Assembly (NCBI GenBank): GCA_022495005.1
Contig: JAGYXB010000069.1
Coordinates: 1-64,000 of the forward strand
Source of the DNA: Rhyacophila brunnea
Lineage: Eukaryota > Arthropoda > Insecta > Trichoptera > Rhyacophilidae
Length of the DNA: 64,000 bases
Direction: 5' to 3'
Shown: positions 1-11,730 of the stretch, piece after piece
Layout: each line of letters starts with the position of its first letter
Numbering within the stretch: position 1 is the stretch's first letter
Notes under the pieces: model-generated
Told to the model about the DNA's origin: nothing
Seen by the model: only the letters and a program-made list of their open reading frames with translations
The model's database searches: none
Program-made: the position numbers and the translations under genes

Positions 1-51
1 ATGAAAATACAATAAAAACTCAATTTTGACCTTCGACGAGCATGTCCCCCC
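1..51. mobile_element. right end of a TTAA-flanked DNA element (truncated by window edge)
   Basis: The first 51 bases repeat the terminal sequence of the elements at 1917-2689 and 16867-18235: AATACAATAAAAACTC, then TTTTGACCTTCGACG, then CATGTCCCCCC. It is followed directly by TTAA at 52-55, the same flank seen at both ends of the 1917-2689 copy. The rest of this copy lies outside the window. Confidence 0.75.
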
Positions 52-129
52 TTAACAATGTTGAAATAAAAATATAAGTAATATGAGTAAATAATAACAA
101 TAAAAGTACATGGGACTACACATAATAGT

Positions 130-315
130 TTGATAGATGCTATCTTAAAAACCTATAAAACAACGTCCACTATGTCCTATACTAACCCTCTCGTAAGTCA
201 ATATCTAAGCGATTTGATTGGACATAGTTACTGCCCTCCCAATTGACATTATTAATGACATGTTAGTTCTGCACCTCTAGATATTGAAATAACGGATGTC
301 TCCGATTTCTAAAAT
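130..315 (-). pseudogene. degenerate LINE reverse transcriptase C-terminal tail
   Basis: This stretch aligns base by base, with many substitutions, to the better preserved LINE tail at 29340-29530. Shared blocks include CTATAAAACAACGTCCAC, GGACATAGTTACTGCCCTCC, CAATTGACATTA and GTTAGTTCTGCACCT, in the same order and spacing. No open frame remains, so this is an old decayed copy on the minus strand. It lies 75 bases from the TTAA element end at 1-51. The class is inferred from the related copy, not from this one. Confidence 0.6.
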
Positions 316-1912
316 AATTATCAGAGACACATAAGTCAATAAGATCCCTTCTAAACTTTAAACTACAGTATGTAAGCATACCAAGAAAAGGTCAGATGGA
401 TAGAGCTACAGATAATAATATCATCATAACACTTGTGTTAGTGGATATGTATGTAATGTTATTCTTTTTACTCCTTATATAATAATCATCAAACTCCGTT
501 CAAAAACAAGTAAGTATCTGCAATTTTTTCTATATACTGCCCTTCCTAGGAAGAAGGCAGTAACTCGCGAAATTTGTGAAATTGAGTTATGAATGCCATC
601 CGTTATGTAATTTTGAAAGCTATATATTCTGTTCACTTTAAAATCAGTATTATCACTAAAATACCGTTAAAATTTTAATGAAAAAATTGACATCTGCTGA
701 AATAATACAAATTTCTTAGCAAAAAGCCAGTAATTGCACGTATTTATTGTAGTTACTGCTTGTTTATTATTACTTTATTTGTATTTTAACATCTTACTAA
801 TAAAAATTATCACCGCTTTTTATTAATTCACAGTATATAAGTTTAAAAAAACACATTATGTCATTTATCTGAAAGTGTGTGAGAGTCAGTTACTGCCTTC
901 TTCCTTACAATGGCAGTATAATAATGATGATTTTTATTGAAGTCATTGAACTTTTGGTTTATTCTATTTTCATGTTCTTTCTTATTTAAATACAAAATGT
1001 ACAAATTTAAATACCATAATAGTGCATAAAGAGAGATGTGCAACAAGCCTACAAAAAACTATATGTTATTCGAAATTAACATTTATAACCGAGGTTGATG
1101 AGTGATTCAAATAAATGTGCCAACAAAATAAAGCAGCAGTTTAGAAATGAAATAATGAATTGTCATGATAAGTAGTTTACGTTAGTTAGAACTACTGTTG
1201 TTCGAATGAGAGAATTTAACACAACATTAAGATTACAGTGGAAACTAAGGAGAAAAGATGAAAGCGAAGAGAAGAGATTCAACATCGTCATATCCGCCGA
1301 GCAACGCGTGAAGAATGAACACCATTGTATTAGTAAGAAGTTTCATTTAACCAATCTTATCTTTTCACATATAGAATATACTTAACAAGGAGGAGACTTA
1401 GTGCCTTTTGTTATCATAAGGGAAAATGTGCTTTTATAACATCGAAAACTGAACTTATCTTGTTGCATGCTCGCAAACTAACATTATCACTAATTAATAT
1501 TAGAATTAACTAACACAATTAACGCTCTCGGTTATATTGTTATCGAAGTTATAGTTCGTCAACGTGATTTTGTATTAAAGCTTGAACATTCTAAACATAT
1601 AGGTATAACCTGACAGCATATTATTATGTAAGTAGTACACCGCGAAATGATAACAATAAAATAATACTTGAAAATATGTATTTTAAACCAAGAATACTGC
1701 ATACTTAAATCTGTACCAAATAGAAAATATAATATTAATAAGCATAATGCTTCAACTAAAAGACTCTATATTTGACTATGAGTATACTTATAAGAGACTA
1801 GACACAATATGTGTATGATTCTGAACATTTTCAGTACTTAATTAAATAATACTATAAAGTCTCCCGAATCTATATGTGAAATTTAATAGTTCAAATGACT
1901 TTTTCATTGTAT
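316..1912. other. AT-rich stretch with nothing recognised
   Basis: No reading frame longer than about 60 codons with protein-like content, no inverted repeat with target duplication and no RNA gene was seen. The sequence is dominated by A/T runs and short direct repeats. Confidence 0.5.
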
Positions 1913-1916
1913 TTAA

Positions 1917-2689
1917 GGGGGGACATGCTCAGCGTAGGTCAAAATGGAGCTTTTATTGCATTTTCAAAACACAATCCTGGACATTTCTTAAACGTTGTAG
2001 ATAATCTATTTATATAATTTTGAAGCCTTATTATCATTTATATTTATTTTAAACATTTGATGACTGCATTAAGTATTTTTATTACATAAAATAGTATTCT
2101 TTCAAACCTCTCGCTCTAATGTTTTAGAATATAGTCATATTTCAGTACATAAATGTGCAGTGGTGTTAAGATTTTTTACATTTATTAATTTTTAAACGCA
2201 TTTATAAAACCATCAGTATAATTTATGTCGACATTATTATAGTAAAATATTTACGATAAAAAATTATATTGATAATGTGATCCCAAATTTGACAAGAATT
2301 AGGCATTTTATTATTCAAAAAATGGGCAAGAAAAACACATTTGAAGATAATTCTAAAGATACTGTTTATAAGCTATGTATTTGACCATTGAAATGTGATA
2401 AACATCATACGGATAATGATTGCTTTATAATAATTATTGACCTAAGAATAAGATAGTGTTTTTTTTAAATACGCCATTTCTTTTGGCATTCCCCAGTGGT
2501 TAAGCTACAACATACGGTCGTAGCCATACATTGACAAACTAAAACTGAAGTAGGGAGTAAGTACATGTTAACGCGCGTGATTGAACATGTACCCAACCGA
2601 AAAAAATCTTTTTTTTAAGGAATGTCCAGGATCATGCTTTGAAAATACAATAAAAGCTCCATTTTGACCTACGCTGAGCATGTCCGCCC
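1917..2689. mobile_element. TTAA-flanked MITE, single-unit form (773 bp)
   Basis: Both ends abut TTAA (1913-1916 and 2690-2693). The terminal inverted repeats are about 75 bp: the left begins GGGGGGACATGCTCAGCG and the right ends CGCTGAGCATGTCCGCCC; both continue through AAAATGGAGC and TCCTGGACAT. There is no open reading frame, so it must be non-autonomous. The TTAA target suggests a piggyBac-like transposase, but the ends start with G rather than the usual CCC, so the superfamily is not settled. The interior is homologous to each arm of the palindrome at 16867-18235. Confidence 0.85.
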
Positions 2690-2693
2690 TTAA

Positions 2694-3085
2694 TAACTTC
2701 TCCGTATAATATAATAGGTTTATACATTATAACAAGACTAACAAGAGTGTGAGTGACCATTCACTTTGAAGCGTTGATATCGGAAGACGTGCAGCGTGGC
2801 ATTAGCTGGAACCAATGATGTTATATCATTGACTAGAACCAGAAAAATGACGCGTCCTTGTATTTCAGTTATCACCCAACGTGATAAAATAAAGAGGGTG
2901 AATATTAAATCAATTAGAGACTATTATAATGGGTGTTTTATTCTCTTTTGATGTAATAGTTTTAATATTGAATGATTAAAAACTGTATATAATACAAATG
3001 TTCTATAATAAGTAATTAACTATTTCTTTTATTCAATGAATAATTCACAAGATTTAAGAATATATCATTCTATATTATATAAGAA
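2694..3085. other. AT-rich spacer ending in the flank module of the tRNA-bearing repeat
   Basis: Mostly unremarkable. From about 3022 it contains ACTATTTCTTTTATTCAATG and AATTCACAAGATTTAAG, the module found beside every copy of the tRNA-bearing foldback family, here just outside the left inverted arm. Confidence 0.6.
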
Positions 3086-3536
3086 CATATATAATTTTGA
3101 AAAACACTTTCTGAGAGAATATATTATAACCAATAGAAAAAATCTTTTTTGAAAGAAAGAAATAGTTAATTATAAATAATTAGCAAGTGCAAGTAGTTAC
3201 ATCTAAAAAAATATTAGAGAAATTCCACGACGTCGGTTAGAAATCAAAGTAATAGTAAATAGTTACCTACTTTGATTTAAGAAACAAAAATCGATTGCCA
3301 AAGTAGCTTGATTTGGAAGAGCACTGATGAGTAGGTATTAAAATTGACCAATAGTTAAAATTTGTCGCAATTAGTAAGTCACCTCGTAGCATAGTGGTAA
3401 TGCACGGATAGGGCGTAAACCTGGGAGAAACGGGGTTCGATTCCCCGTCGGGCTGGCTTACTTTTTTTCAAAAAAGATTTTTTCTATTGGTTATAATAAT
3501 ATATTCTCTCAGAAAGTGTTTTCAAAATTATATATG
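3086..3536 (+). mobile_element. tRNA-bearing foldback repeat, copy A (short inverted ends)
   Basis: Inverted arms of about 73 bp (3086-3158 and 3462-3536) share CTTTCTGAGAGAATATATTA and CCAATAGAAAAAATCTTTTT. They enclose a body with ACGACGTCGGTTAG and a tRNA-like unit at 3382-3456. The A box reads TAGCATAGTGGTAATGC (3387-3403) and the B box GGTTCGATTCC (3435-3445), inside a perfect five-pair T stem (CGGGG/CCCCG). The D stem GCAT/ATGC also pairs. The acceptor stem does not close, so this is not a working tRNA gene; it may still drive RNA polymerase III. Related copies lie at 7070, 51350, 53135 and 55443. Confidence 0.75.
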
Positions 3537-3540
3537 TTTT

Positions 3541-5935
3541 ATAATTAGGCTTAAAAAAACAAAAAATATGATTCTCAAGAAAGCAGATATCAGTGGCGAA
3601 AATTCCTTACTTGATCTGCCAATATTATCGTTATATTTGAGTAATTGTATTAAATTATAATATAATATTATCATTTATCAGTATCTAATAATTAATTAAC
3701 AGAGACAATCTTTAGGTATAATAATAAATCTACAGCTGAGTTATGTATCGTATATTATCTATCGATACTCATTATCACCTGTGAATTATTAAAACAGATC
3801 GACAAGTCGTCGCTGTAGGATTGGTTTCCAGAATAGACCAAATGTTCAGGAGACGAAAAACAAATTTCATAATCCTATATTTAAATACATGGAAATATTT
3901 AAATTGTTATTTTTACAGCATATGAATGATGTATTCATTACCATTACAAAGTAATTTAAAAAAAGGGATGGTTCTCGTCCAATTAGATACAAAAAAAACA
4001 TTCTGCATTAAGAGGTCGATTTCGACAAAAACAGATATTCGGGATAATAGCGACGAAGTCTTGAAAGCTTCTTTATTATCAGTTTTCATATAAATAATTA
4101 ATAAAAGTTTTTCTACGTCAGATTTTAATAAAAAAAATATTTCTTACGGTTTTTGTGTCGGATATATTTCATTTAAAAAAATAACTAACACCCTCTGTTT
4201 CTTAATTCTATGTTAATATTATGATATGTTGGCATTCGTTAATTTATTAATACTAATTATTTCATATTTTTATATTGTTAATATCATCATGAGTTTCGTA
4301 AGTATGGCTACAAAAGTACTACACAATTTTTTACTTTTCGTCACTGGTAGATATATAATATAACACTGAAAATTTGTTGTTTATGTGTGGCGTAAAATAC
4401 GATATTGTCATTGCTCGTATCATTTCTGCAGGGAAATTTCATTTTCTTTGAGGCATTCTTAAGACTCCGCTGAGCAATTGAAAGTTTTCAAGTATTTTAA
4501 AGGAAAACATTTTTCTTGGAGGGGACATTGTTGCTTCTGTAGTGCCATTGTGACCACGCAATGAATACCAGCAAACGGGGCGCGGGGCTTGAATGGGGTA
4601 GTGAAAGGAAGAAAGTGTTGGAAATCGTTATAATGTATATCCTAATACAACTGGTATTGTTGAATTCAGTGATTATCAAACTAAGACAAAATAGCTAGAA
4701 AACCAAATATTCACTTCACATGAAAGACACACTATAGTCTCATTTGTGGCAAATAGCGTAAATGTGAGGCATGAATAATCACAATTTCAGCTTGTATTAC
4801 GTAATTCTTATTCAGACAAAAAAATATGTAAATTTGAAAGAATACAAAATTGCAATATATCGATTTACAAAAATTATCTTTTTATTCTGATCTCGGTGTT
4901 GCCTTCAATCTGTAGATCAAATCAAATATAAGTACATTCGTCTATATCCCTATTATGGGCAGGTTGTGTCAGATGATTGGCGTCTTGGGCGCATTAGACA
5001 ATAAGCCACTTGACCAGGCTAAAATAATACTTTTATACTTACGTTTCTACTGCCCCTTCTACAATTTTACATTGCTTTCTACCTTCTATATTTCTTAATA
5101 AGGTTATACTTAGTAAAATAGATAATTTTTAGGTGGTTAAAACTAGGTACAAGAATTATTGACTTTACTAAATTATTGAAATGAGTTAACATAATATAAG
5201 CATTATTACAAAATGATAAAAAAGAATAAAATAATTACAAGTTTGGACTTTAACTTTATAACTGCAGTGAGTTTTGTTGCATTTTAGCGTGTGATGGCGC
5301 CTTATTTTAATGCTTCATAATTATATACATATACCTACACGACACGTTTCTTGTAACTGTTCGTCTAGGATTTTAAATAATTATGGTTTGGCATATTTGG
5401 ATACCGTATTGTCTTTAAATGGGTAGTAATATTTTGTATTATGACGTGAATAATGTGGCTTTGGTGTGGTCGAAATGATTCGTCTTCGAAATTATCAACA
5501 TGTGTAGTAATAATTATTAAAACAATACTATCCATTAATAAAAAACCAAGTTTTAGGGTTTACTTACTAATACAATATCTACATATAATTATTTTACTGA
5601 ATTCACTGCTTCAGTGATTCTAAAATACCATTTAAAAGCTTTCGGTTTTCAAATGATACGTATGAATCTGGAATATGAAATGATTTACAACTGATTGTAT
5701 CATTAACCTTATTTTTACTTTAATTTATATAATTGAATTTATAATATTTTAACTTATTTTAGGTTTTCAACGCCTTTCTCATATATAAGTGAAGCAACAA
5801 TCTCAAGATGAATATAACCATATGACTATTAATTAATAAAGGATAACAGTTTCATTTCCAATTCTAGTTGGGCGACTGGTTCGAAATTGGTGAGAAAACT
5901 TTGAAAATCTGCGTACCGTTCCAGAGGCTGGCATT
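3541..5935. other. AT-rich stretch with nothing recognised
   Basis: No coding region, repeat family or RNA gene could be supported. A small GC-richer patch near 4530-4600 has no features I can name. Confidence 0.5.
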
Positions 5936-5939
5936 ATAA

Positions 5940-6260
5940 AATAGGGTAAAGCGCACATCGTACTGTCTGCCTCAAGTAGACTATGGGGGGCCATATAAGC
6001 CATACCCGTGCCATTTCCCTTTCATTCTACACACACCCGCTATGCACCCCTCTCCCCTTTAATCCCCTCGGCGGATACACCCCACTTCACTTGTTTCGTC
6101 CTTCGTTCAAAAATATTTCTGCATGCACGAACTCTGCGAAGGTTTTTAGACCTGAAATACACACACGTGCATAGAAGTGGCGTTATGAGTTTATGACAAA
6201 TTAGAATTAACTTGTCATGCACGTGTGAGTTGGAGTCACAACATAACCCAAAATAGACCA
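5940..6260. other. C-rich non-coding island
   Basis: This island is far richer in C and G than its surroundings, with runs such as CCCCTCTCCCC and the repeated E-box-like core CACGTG (in ACACACGTGCAT and TGCACGTGTGAG, which also pair as an inverted repeat). Three short overlapping reading frames on both strands cover it but none has protein-like composition. It could be a regulatory element or a decayed repeat. No target duplication was seen. Confidence 0.35.
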
Positions 6261-6629
6261 TTAACCAATTTACCTGTGCATTTCCATTATGGGTGACAGA
6301 AAACCCTTAACAATGTTGAGGCGAAGTGATAATTTCATGATACACGCAAAACCCTTAATAATAATATTTTAAGTAAAATTTTGTTTTTAATTTTATTATT
6401 TTCAAAAACAATACTTTTTACCACACTATAAATATTTAGAAACAATGGTCAATAAGAAATAGAATCAATCTCAGGAAATAAAAAAGAAGAATTGAAATAT
6501 CAAGGGGTGAATTTTTAAAAATGATACCCTTCCTTAACGACAGACTTTAACCTAGATCTGAGTCTGCGTATGGATTTTTGTTCTCTGTTCTCTAAATACT
6601 TTTCTATGATATGTAAGTATAGAGGCTAA

Positions 6630-6947
6630 GAAATTATTGAAAGTTGAGACTTTCGAAATATAGCTTTATAGACAGACGCATCGTCAAAATAGACTGACCG
6701 GGTGACAATTAATAATGGACAGAGAAGGTCTCCGTAGTATCAAAACCAAAAAACTATAGTAGCTCGGCCACATTATGACAGATCAAACATATAGTATACT
6801 CTAACTAGTAAAGGTAGCATAGGACAATGTCACATTTCATGATTAAAAAAACTCCGTGATTGATACGAGCTTTATTATAGCAGCGAATTAGCCCGGGTAG
6901 CAGATGACTGAGCAAAGATCAGCCTGATGATGACCGAACTTCGTTAG
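6630..6947 (+). pseudogene. highly decayed LINE reverse transcriptase tail
   Basis: Read on the plus strand with frame changes, it keeps recognisable pieces of the C-terminal part of insect LINE endonuclease-reverse transcriptases: a WxYRR-like region near 6660, then at 6737-6780 SIKT-KKL-LGHIM, and at the end ADD-AKI-LMMTELR followed by a stop at 6945-6947. Many stops interrupt it. The same protein tail is better kept at 25234-25480 (minus strand), with LQYLGHIMRGQKY and ITSMVADLR. Dead 5'-truncated copy. Confidence 0.65.
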
Positions 6948-7069
6948 AGGATGGTTTGATAATAATAAAAATTAACACTGAGTATATTGTAATATACACA
7001 CTATAATATGAATTTTAAATAACTCTGAAAAGACTCGGAAAAAAAAATATTATATTTTTTTGTGCTGAA

Positions 7070-7460
7070 TGGGATTCAAATATTTCGCTTGATTTTTAAG
7101 GTTTTTCAAAAGAATGTCAATACTGAACATACATAATTTTCAAAAATAAGCTACCCGGCAGGAATTGAAACTGCATCTCTTGTGCTGTATGCTACGAGGC
7201 GATATACTAATTAAGACAAATTTTAACTATTGGCCTTTTAATACCTGCTCACCAGCACTCTTCTAAAATCAAGCAACTATTGGCGATCGGTTTTTGTTTA
7301 TTAAATCAAAGTGGGTAACTACTACTTCAATTACTAACCGACGTCACGAATTTCTCTAATATTTTATGATGTAACTAAATCAAAATTGCTAATTATGTTT
7401 AATTAACTATTTCTTTTATTCAACGAATAATTCACAAGATTCAAGAATGTAGCATTGTAA
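7070..7460 (-). mobile_element. tRNA-bearing repeat, copy D (reverse orientation)
   Basis: The tRNA-like unit is on the minus strand at about 7149-7206 (GGAATTGAAACTGC is the B box in reverse, GCTACGAGGC the A box side). Downstream come TTTTAACTATTGGCC, TTTTTGTTTATTAAATCAAA and ACTAACCGACGTCACG, the same body as copy A. The right end carries AACTATTTCTTTTATTCAAC and AATTCACAAGATTCAAG. A degenerate form of that module also seems to sit at the left (7076-7140), so the copy has direct repeats at both ends. Confidence 0.65.
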
Positions 7461-10400
7461 TATAACATTGACTGAATTAATTTGAAAGATATCTCCCACC
7501 CAACCATTTAGTCCAAGATTTTTTATATGATAGAAAAGGTATTAGTTGCATTAAATTGTATTAGTTTCAGTTGCAGAATTTTTTATATTTTGACTATCTG
7601 CTTTCTTACAATCTGTTTCAGTTGACGTACATTTTGGTCTATAACTGATCGGTTAATAGATACATATCTAAAAGAAAAAGACAGTACATATTAAATTATG
7701 TAATAGTTAATCATAGATTCCATATATTAACGTTAGCATTCTGATCCATGACTACCTAGCCAGATAACATTATTTATGATGAAAATGTTAATTATCAGTT
7801 CTGTAATCGGTGTCCAATATTAACGCCAAAATATATATTACTATTTAGAATCTAATATGTCAGTGTATTGTGATTTCTTGAATATAGGCAGAAAATTAAA
7901 TGAAACGTAATCAAAATAATAATTATACATCCCGCATCTCATTCTGGCGTAATCAAAAACATGTGTATGCCTAAGACAAACAATAAAATTAATATAAACA
8001 AGCTTTGCAAACATCCGCTGGCACAGTTTTCATACTTACTCAGTCAATTTTGGTTTAATGTTTAATTGATATGAAACAGCTGATGTATTTTGTGATTTTT
8101 AATGTCAGATTTGTTTCATCTTGGAATACTTACTTAAAGCATTAATAATGTTAATATAAATATTCAACTGCATAATTGCATAGTCAGTGAATACGAATTC
8201 AGTGTTTTATTAAATAATTATATTTATGGATAGTCATACTAACCCTAATAAGTGGAATTATGTGTTATTATATTATATTACTAGCGCGTCTTTGTAGGGT
8301 ACCTAAATGCTTTAACAATATTACTACCCTAACTTATTCTCATTCCAAATAGATATGTATTGCATTAATCGCATTATGCATAAATAAATAACCATATTAT
8401 AATAAAATAAGAGAAAAACAATATTAAAATAATCAATAAGTTAAGGAATATAAGTTAGTTTACAAGATGAAGAAAATATGATATTGTGACTATTGGCTAA
8501 AAAAAATTGTATATACAAGAAATTATTTATGAGAATCCTAAATACCTAGTTGATAAAAAATACTTCGGTACCTACTTGTGAATTAATAATTTCAAAATTA
8601 ATACATTCATATACTCCAAGAAATGTGACAACAATTGAAATGAAAGTAACCTTTTTAATTTAAACATTATGTTAAGTGAGTAATAAATTTATTCAAAATT
8701 TAATTTAATAATAATTATACAAATTAATGGTCTTTATAGGACTCCATATTATTATGCAGCGAACTAAACCATGGGATTCATACATAACGCCTAAAATCAA
8801 CACTAATGGTGATTTAAGGGTGGAAACTTCTACGTTTGCTTAGTTGTGTGTTTATAAACACCTGCATAATATTACTAACTACAAACAAAGGCACATTTCT
8901 CCCCTTTTTACTCATGTTTTCCGTCAGAACAATGGTGCCTTTGCCAATTATATGCACATGCTTATGTACGTACCTATATTTCTGTACTAATTTATGATTT
9001 TCTGGATTTAAAAAAGTATAGTAGGTACTATAAGAAAATATAAATTTTTACTGTTATTGTTAAGTATGTGAACATAATTATAATACCAATTGACAAGTCA
9101 CTCGTGTCAAATATACACGATGCTAACCATGACGTACATATAAGATCTATTTTGATATTTCAATAAAGTTGAAACTATCACGTAGATTATTCCAGAGTCC
9201 CTACAGACATCGAGAGAAAAAAATAATAAAAAAAACCTTAAATAATATATTTAATCAAATTATCTAAATATTCTATAATTAGGTTGCAAATATAAATGAA
9301 CATTTTAATACGATCTATTATACAAAACATGACTGTTGACTAAGGTAATTTATTAATTAATAATCCTGTGATGTACTATAATTAGTGGAAAAGTTGGCCA
9401 TCAAACGATCCACATGTAAATAATTTCAGTACGTTCTGGTCAGTGTTTAAAGTTTTGAAACATAGGTCGAAAGTATAGGCACTTACAATATTAATTAAAT
9501 ACAGACCTTATATTGATAAAACCTAAAATTAATAATTTTGCAAAAAAAGTAAAATTCCACACAACTTTCTGTTTTTTTTTTATACACAAAGTGGAAGGCA
9601 GTTTTTTTGCTTTGATGGAAAAAATGGAATGAAAAAAGTTTACACTTACGACATGTAAAAATATTCCAATTTATATGAACAGCCCAACATGTACCTAGTC
9701 GGGTGTAACACGAAGTGCTCTATATAAAACTCGAAATATATGCGGCATACAAAAAATGGGAGGTTACTTGTAATATTTTACTTTTTAAACGTCAAAGTTT
9801 TAGTATAATAAATGACTAATGTGATAATAGTTCATACGCAAACTCCTTCCCCTCCATTGGTTAAATAGTTTTAAAAACGGTATTTAAATGAATATTATAA
9901 ATTCAAAAAAGATTTTTACTCTTTTTGGTTGGACGTAGACCCTACTATTGATTTTTTTTTAAATCTTAGGAAACCCTAAGATATCTGGCATATATTATTA
10001 CGTTCGACAGAGGTAAAAAGACTAACATTTAGCTTACCGTTTACCAACAAACATTGTGGAAATATGTTTTTTTAACATAACATTTTTCATAAACACCACC
10101 ACAACTAAATACGCGAATTCTTCGTAGGAATATATTCTTAAATCGTGTAAAGATGACAAAAAACGTTACCCATTTACTCGAAAAAGAAAACATGTCAATG
10201 AAAATATTATTATTATTACTAATATAACAATAAACATAACATTAAATGGACGCATGTTGAATTTTTATGACAAATTATGATTTTAGTCACGATCTTTTTC
10301 GATCATGCCTCAGCTGAAGTATAGCCTTAAGGGGTCATCATACGACCAGGGGATCACCCGCTGTATCGACGCGTCAAGTTTGCCAGAAGTACGTTAGGTT

Positions 10401-11350
10401 ATGGTGGAATATTTGGACTCTAAAATTTAATATTAATTTCAATTCTCCAACATTTTAATATTATGTTCAAAGTATAAAATTCATTATATTTTTTTTAATA
10501 TTAACGTACGTGTATCACATGACATTCAACATATTGATTTGATTGACTTTTCAAATATTAACAATAGTAGAATTTTTTTATTATGTAAACTTGAATAATA
10601 TTTATTCTTGATAACATAATAGACAATTTTACGAAACATGTCGTATACTATATTTAATTTCCTGTATATGAATAATTTAGTATGTTTTATTTACTTATTA
10701 TTCTAAGTAGATACCTATGGTTTTTATCAAAAATTAACTATAATATTAATATATATTATTTTCAATTATATACATAGTATTTTATAATGAAAATGCAAAA
10801 TGTCTTGTATTAGTGGTTGCTATGAAATTTAAATGTTTAAATATATACATATTAAAGTAGAGAAAGTTAATGTATTAATACAAACCACGTATGTAGGAAT
10901 GTAGATAAAATATTCCATATCTGCTTGAAACGTGTATCAAAACATTGTCTATAAAATAATAATGCAAATTTTAGGACACCTTGTTTGTCGAGCGAGAAAG
11001 AGACAGTGAGGAAAGGTACAACTAAGTACAATGGCAAACACAAATAATATGTAGAAGCATTGAGTCAAGAGAAAATAATTTAATAGAGAATGACAATATG
11101 GAATAAGCGAGAGAAAACGACACGAAATATTGTGGATGACGACACAAAAGTTATCATAAGCTTTTAAGAGGCTCTTATAGAAACTTATTTTTTTTTTTGT
11201 AGAATTAATAATGTTATCGTTAACTAACTATTGTCATAATTGAAATATAGAACGGTAACAGAAAATTATCCATTATTCTTCTTCATCTTCGGCGTGACCG
11301 AATATTAAACAGATTGTTTACAAATTATTGTCATCATCCCTATTAGCTAT
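7461..11350. other. AT-rich stretch with nothing firmly recognised
   Basis: No gene or classified repeat could be supported. A GC-richer patch near 10298-10400 (CGACGCGTCAAG, GGGATCACCCGC) has no reading frame and no identifiable ends. Confidence 0.5.
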
Positions 11351-11721
11351 CGTATCCGGAAATTTGTATGTAAACGGTTCACCGCAGGACATTTATTCGT
11401 GCGCCACAGTACGTGAAACATGAATTCGTATAACATTTAATCAAATCACGAGTTTTTCGTTGAACATTTAACATGTGGCGAATTTTATGAGATGTCTTTA
11501 CTAGGTTAGGTTAGGTTAAGTTAGGGTTAATCTAATTGGAACAGTACTATTTGCAAACTATCGCCGCATTTTGTAAGATACGTACAAATGTATTCTACGG
11601 TGAAATGTTCAACGAAGAACCCGTAATTTGATAAAATGTTATACGAACTCATGTTTCACGTACTTCGGCGCACGAATAGGTGTCCCACGATGAACTGCAT
11701 ACGTACAACTTACATGTAACC
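11351..11721. mobile_element. MULE-like non-autonomous element with 9 bp target duplication
   Basis: The flanks are an exact 9 bp direct repeat, ATTAGCTAT (11342-11350 and 11722-11730). Inverted ends of roughly 100 bp or more run from GTATCCGGAAATTTGTATGT on the left and, reversed, GTTACATGTAAGTTGTACGT on the right, then share TTCGTGCG, GTGAAACATGA and ATAACATTTT with mismatches. Long inverted ends plus a 9 bp duplication are hallmarks of Mutator-like elements. There is no transposase frame. The interior holds a TTAGG-type run (11502-11530). A second copy lies at 50743-51165. Confidence 0.8.
11502..11530 (+). repeat. short (TTAGG)n-type run inside the MULE-like element
   Basis: Three tandem AGGTT units followed by AAGTTAGGGTTA. 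This matches the arthropod telomeric unit TTAGG in sequence, but it is only a few units long and internal to a transposable element. The related element at 50743-51165 has the same motif in the opposite orientation (CCTAA units near 50924-50940), so it belongs to the element, not to a telomere. Confidence 0.7.
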
Positions 11722-11730
11722 ATTAGCTAT

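Noticed and set aside
11502..11530. Interstitial telomere from chromosome fusion
   Set aside because: Only a few units, and the same motif is inside a second copy of the same transposable element.
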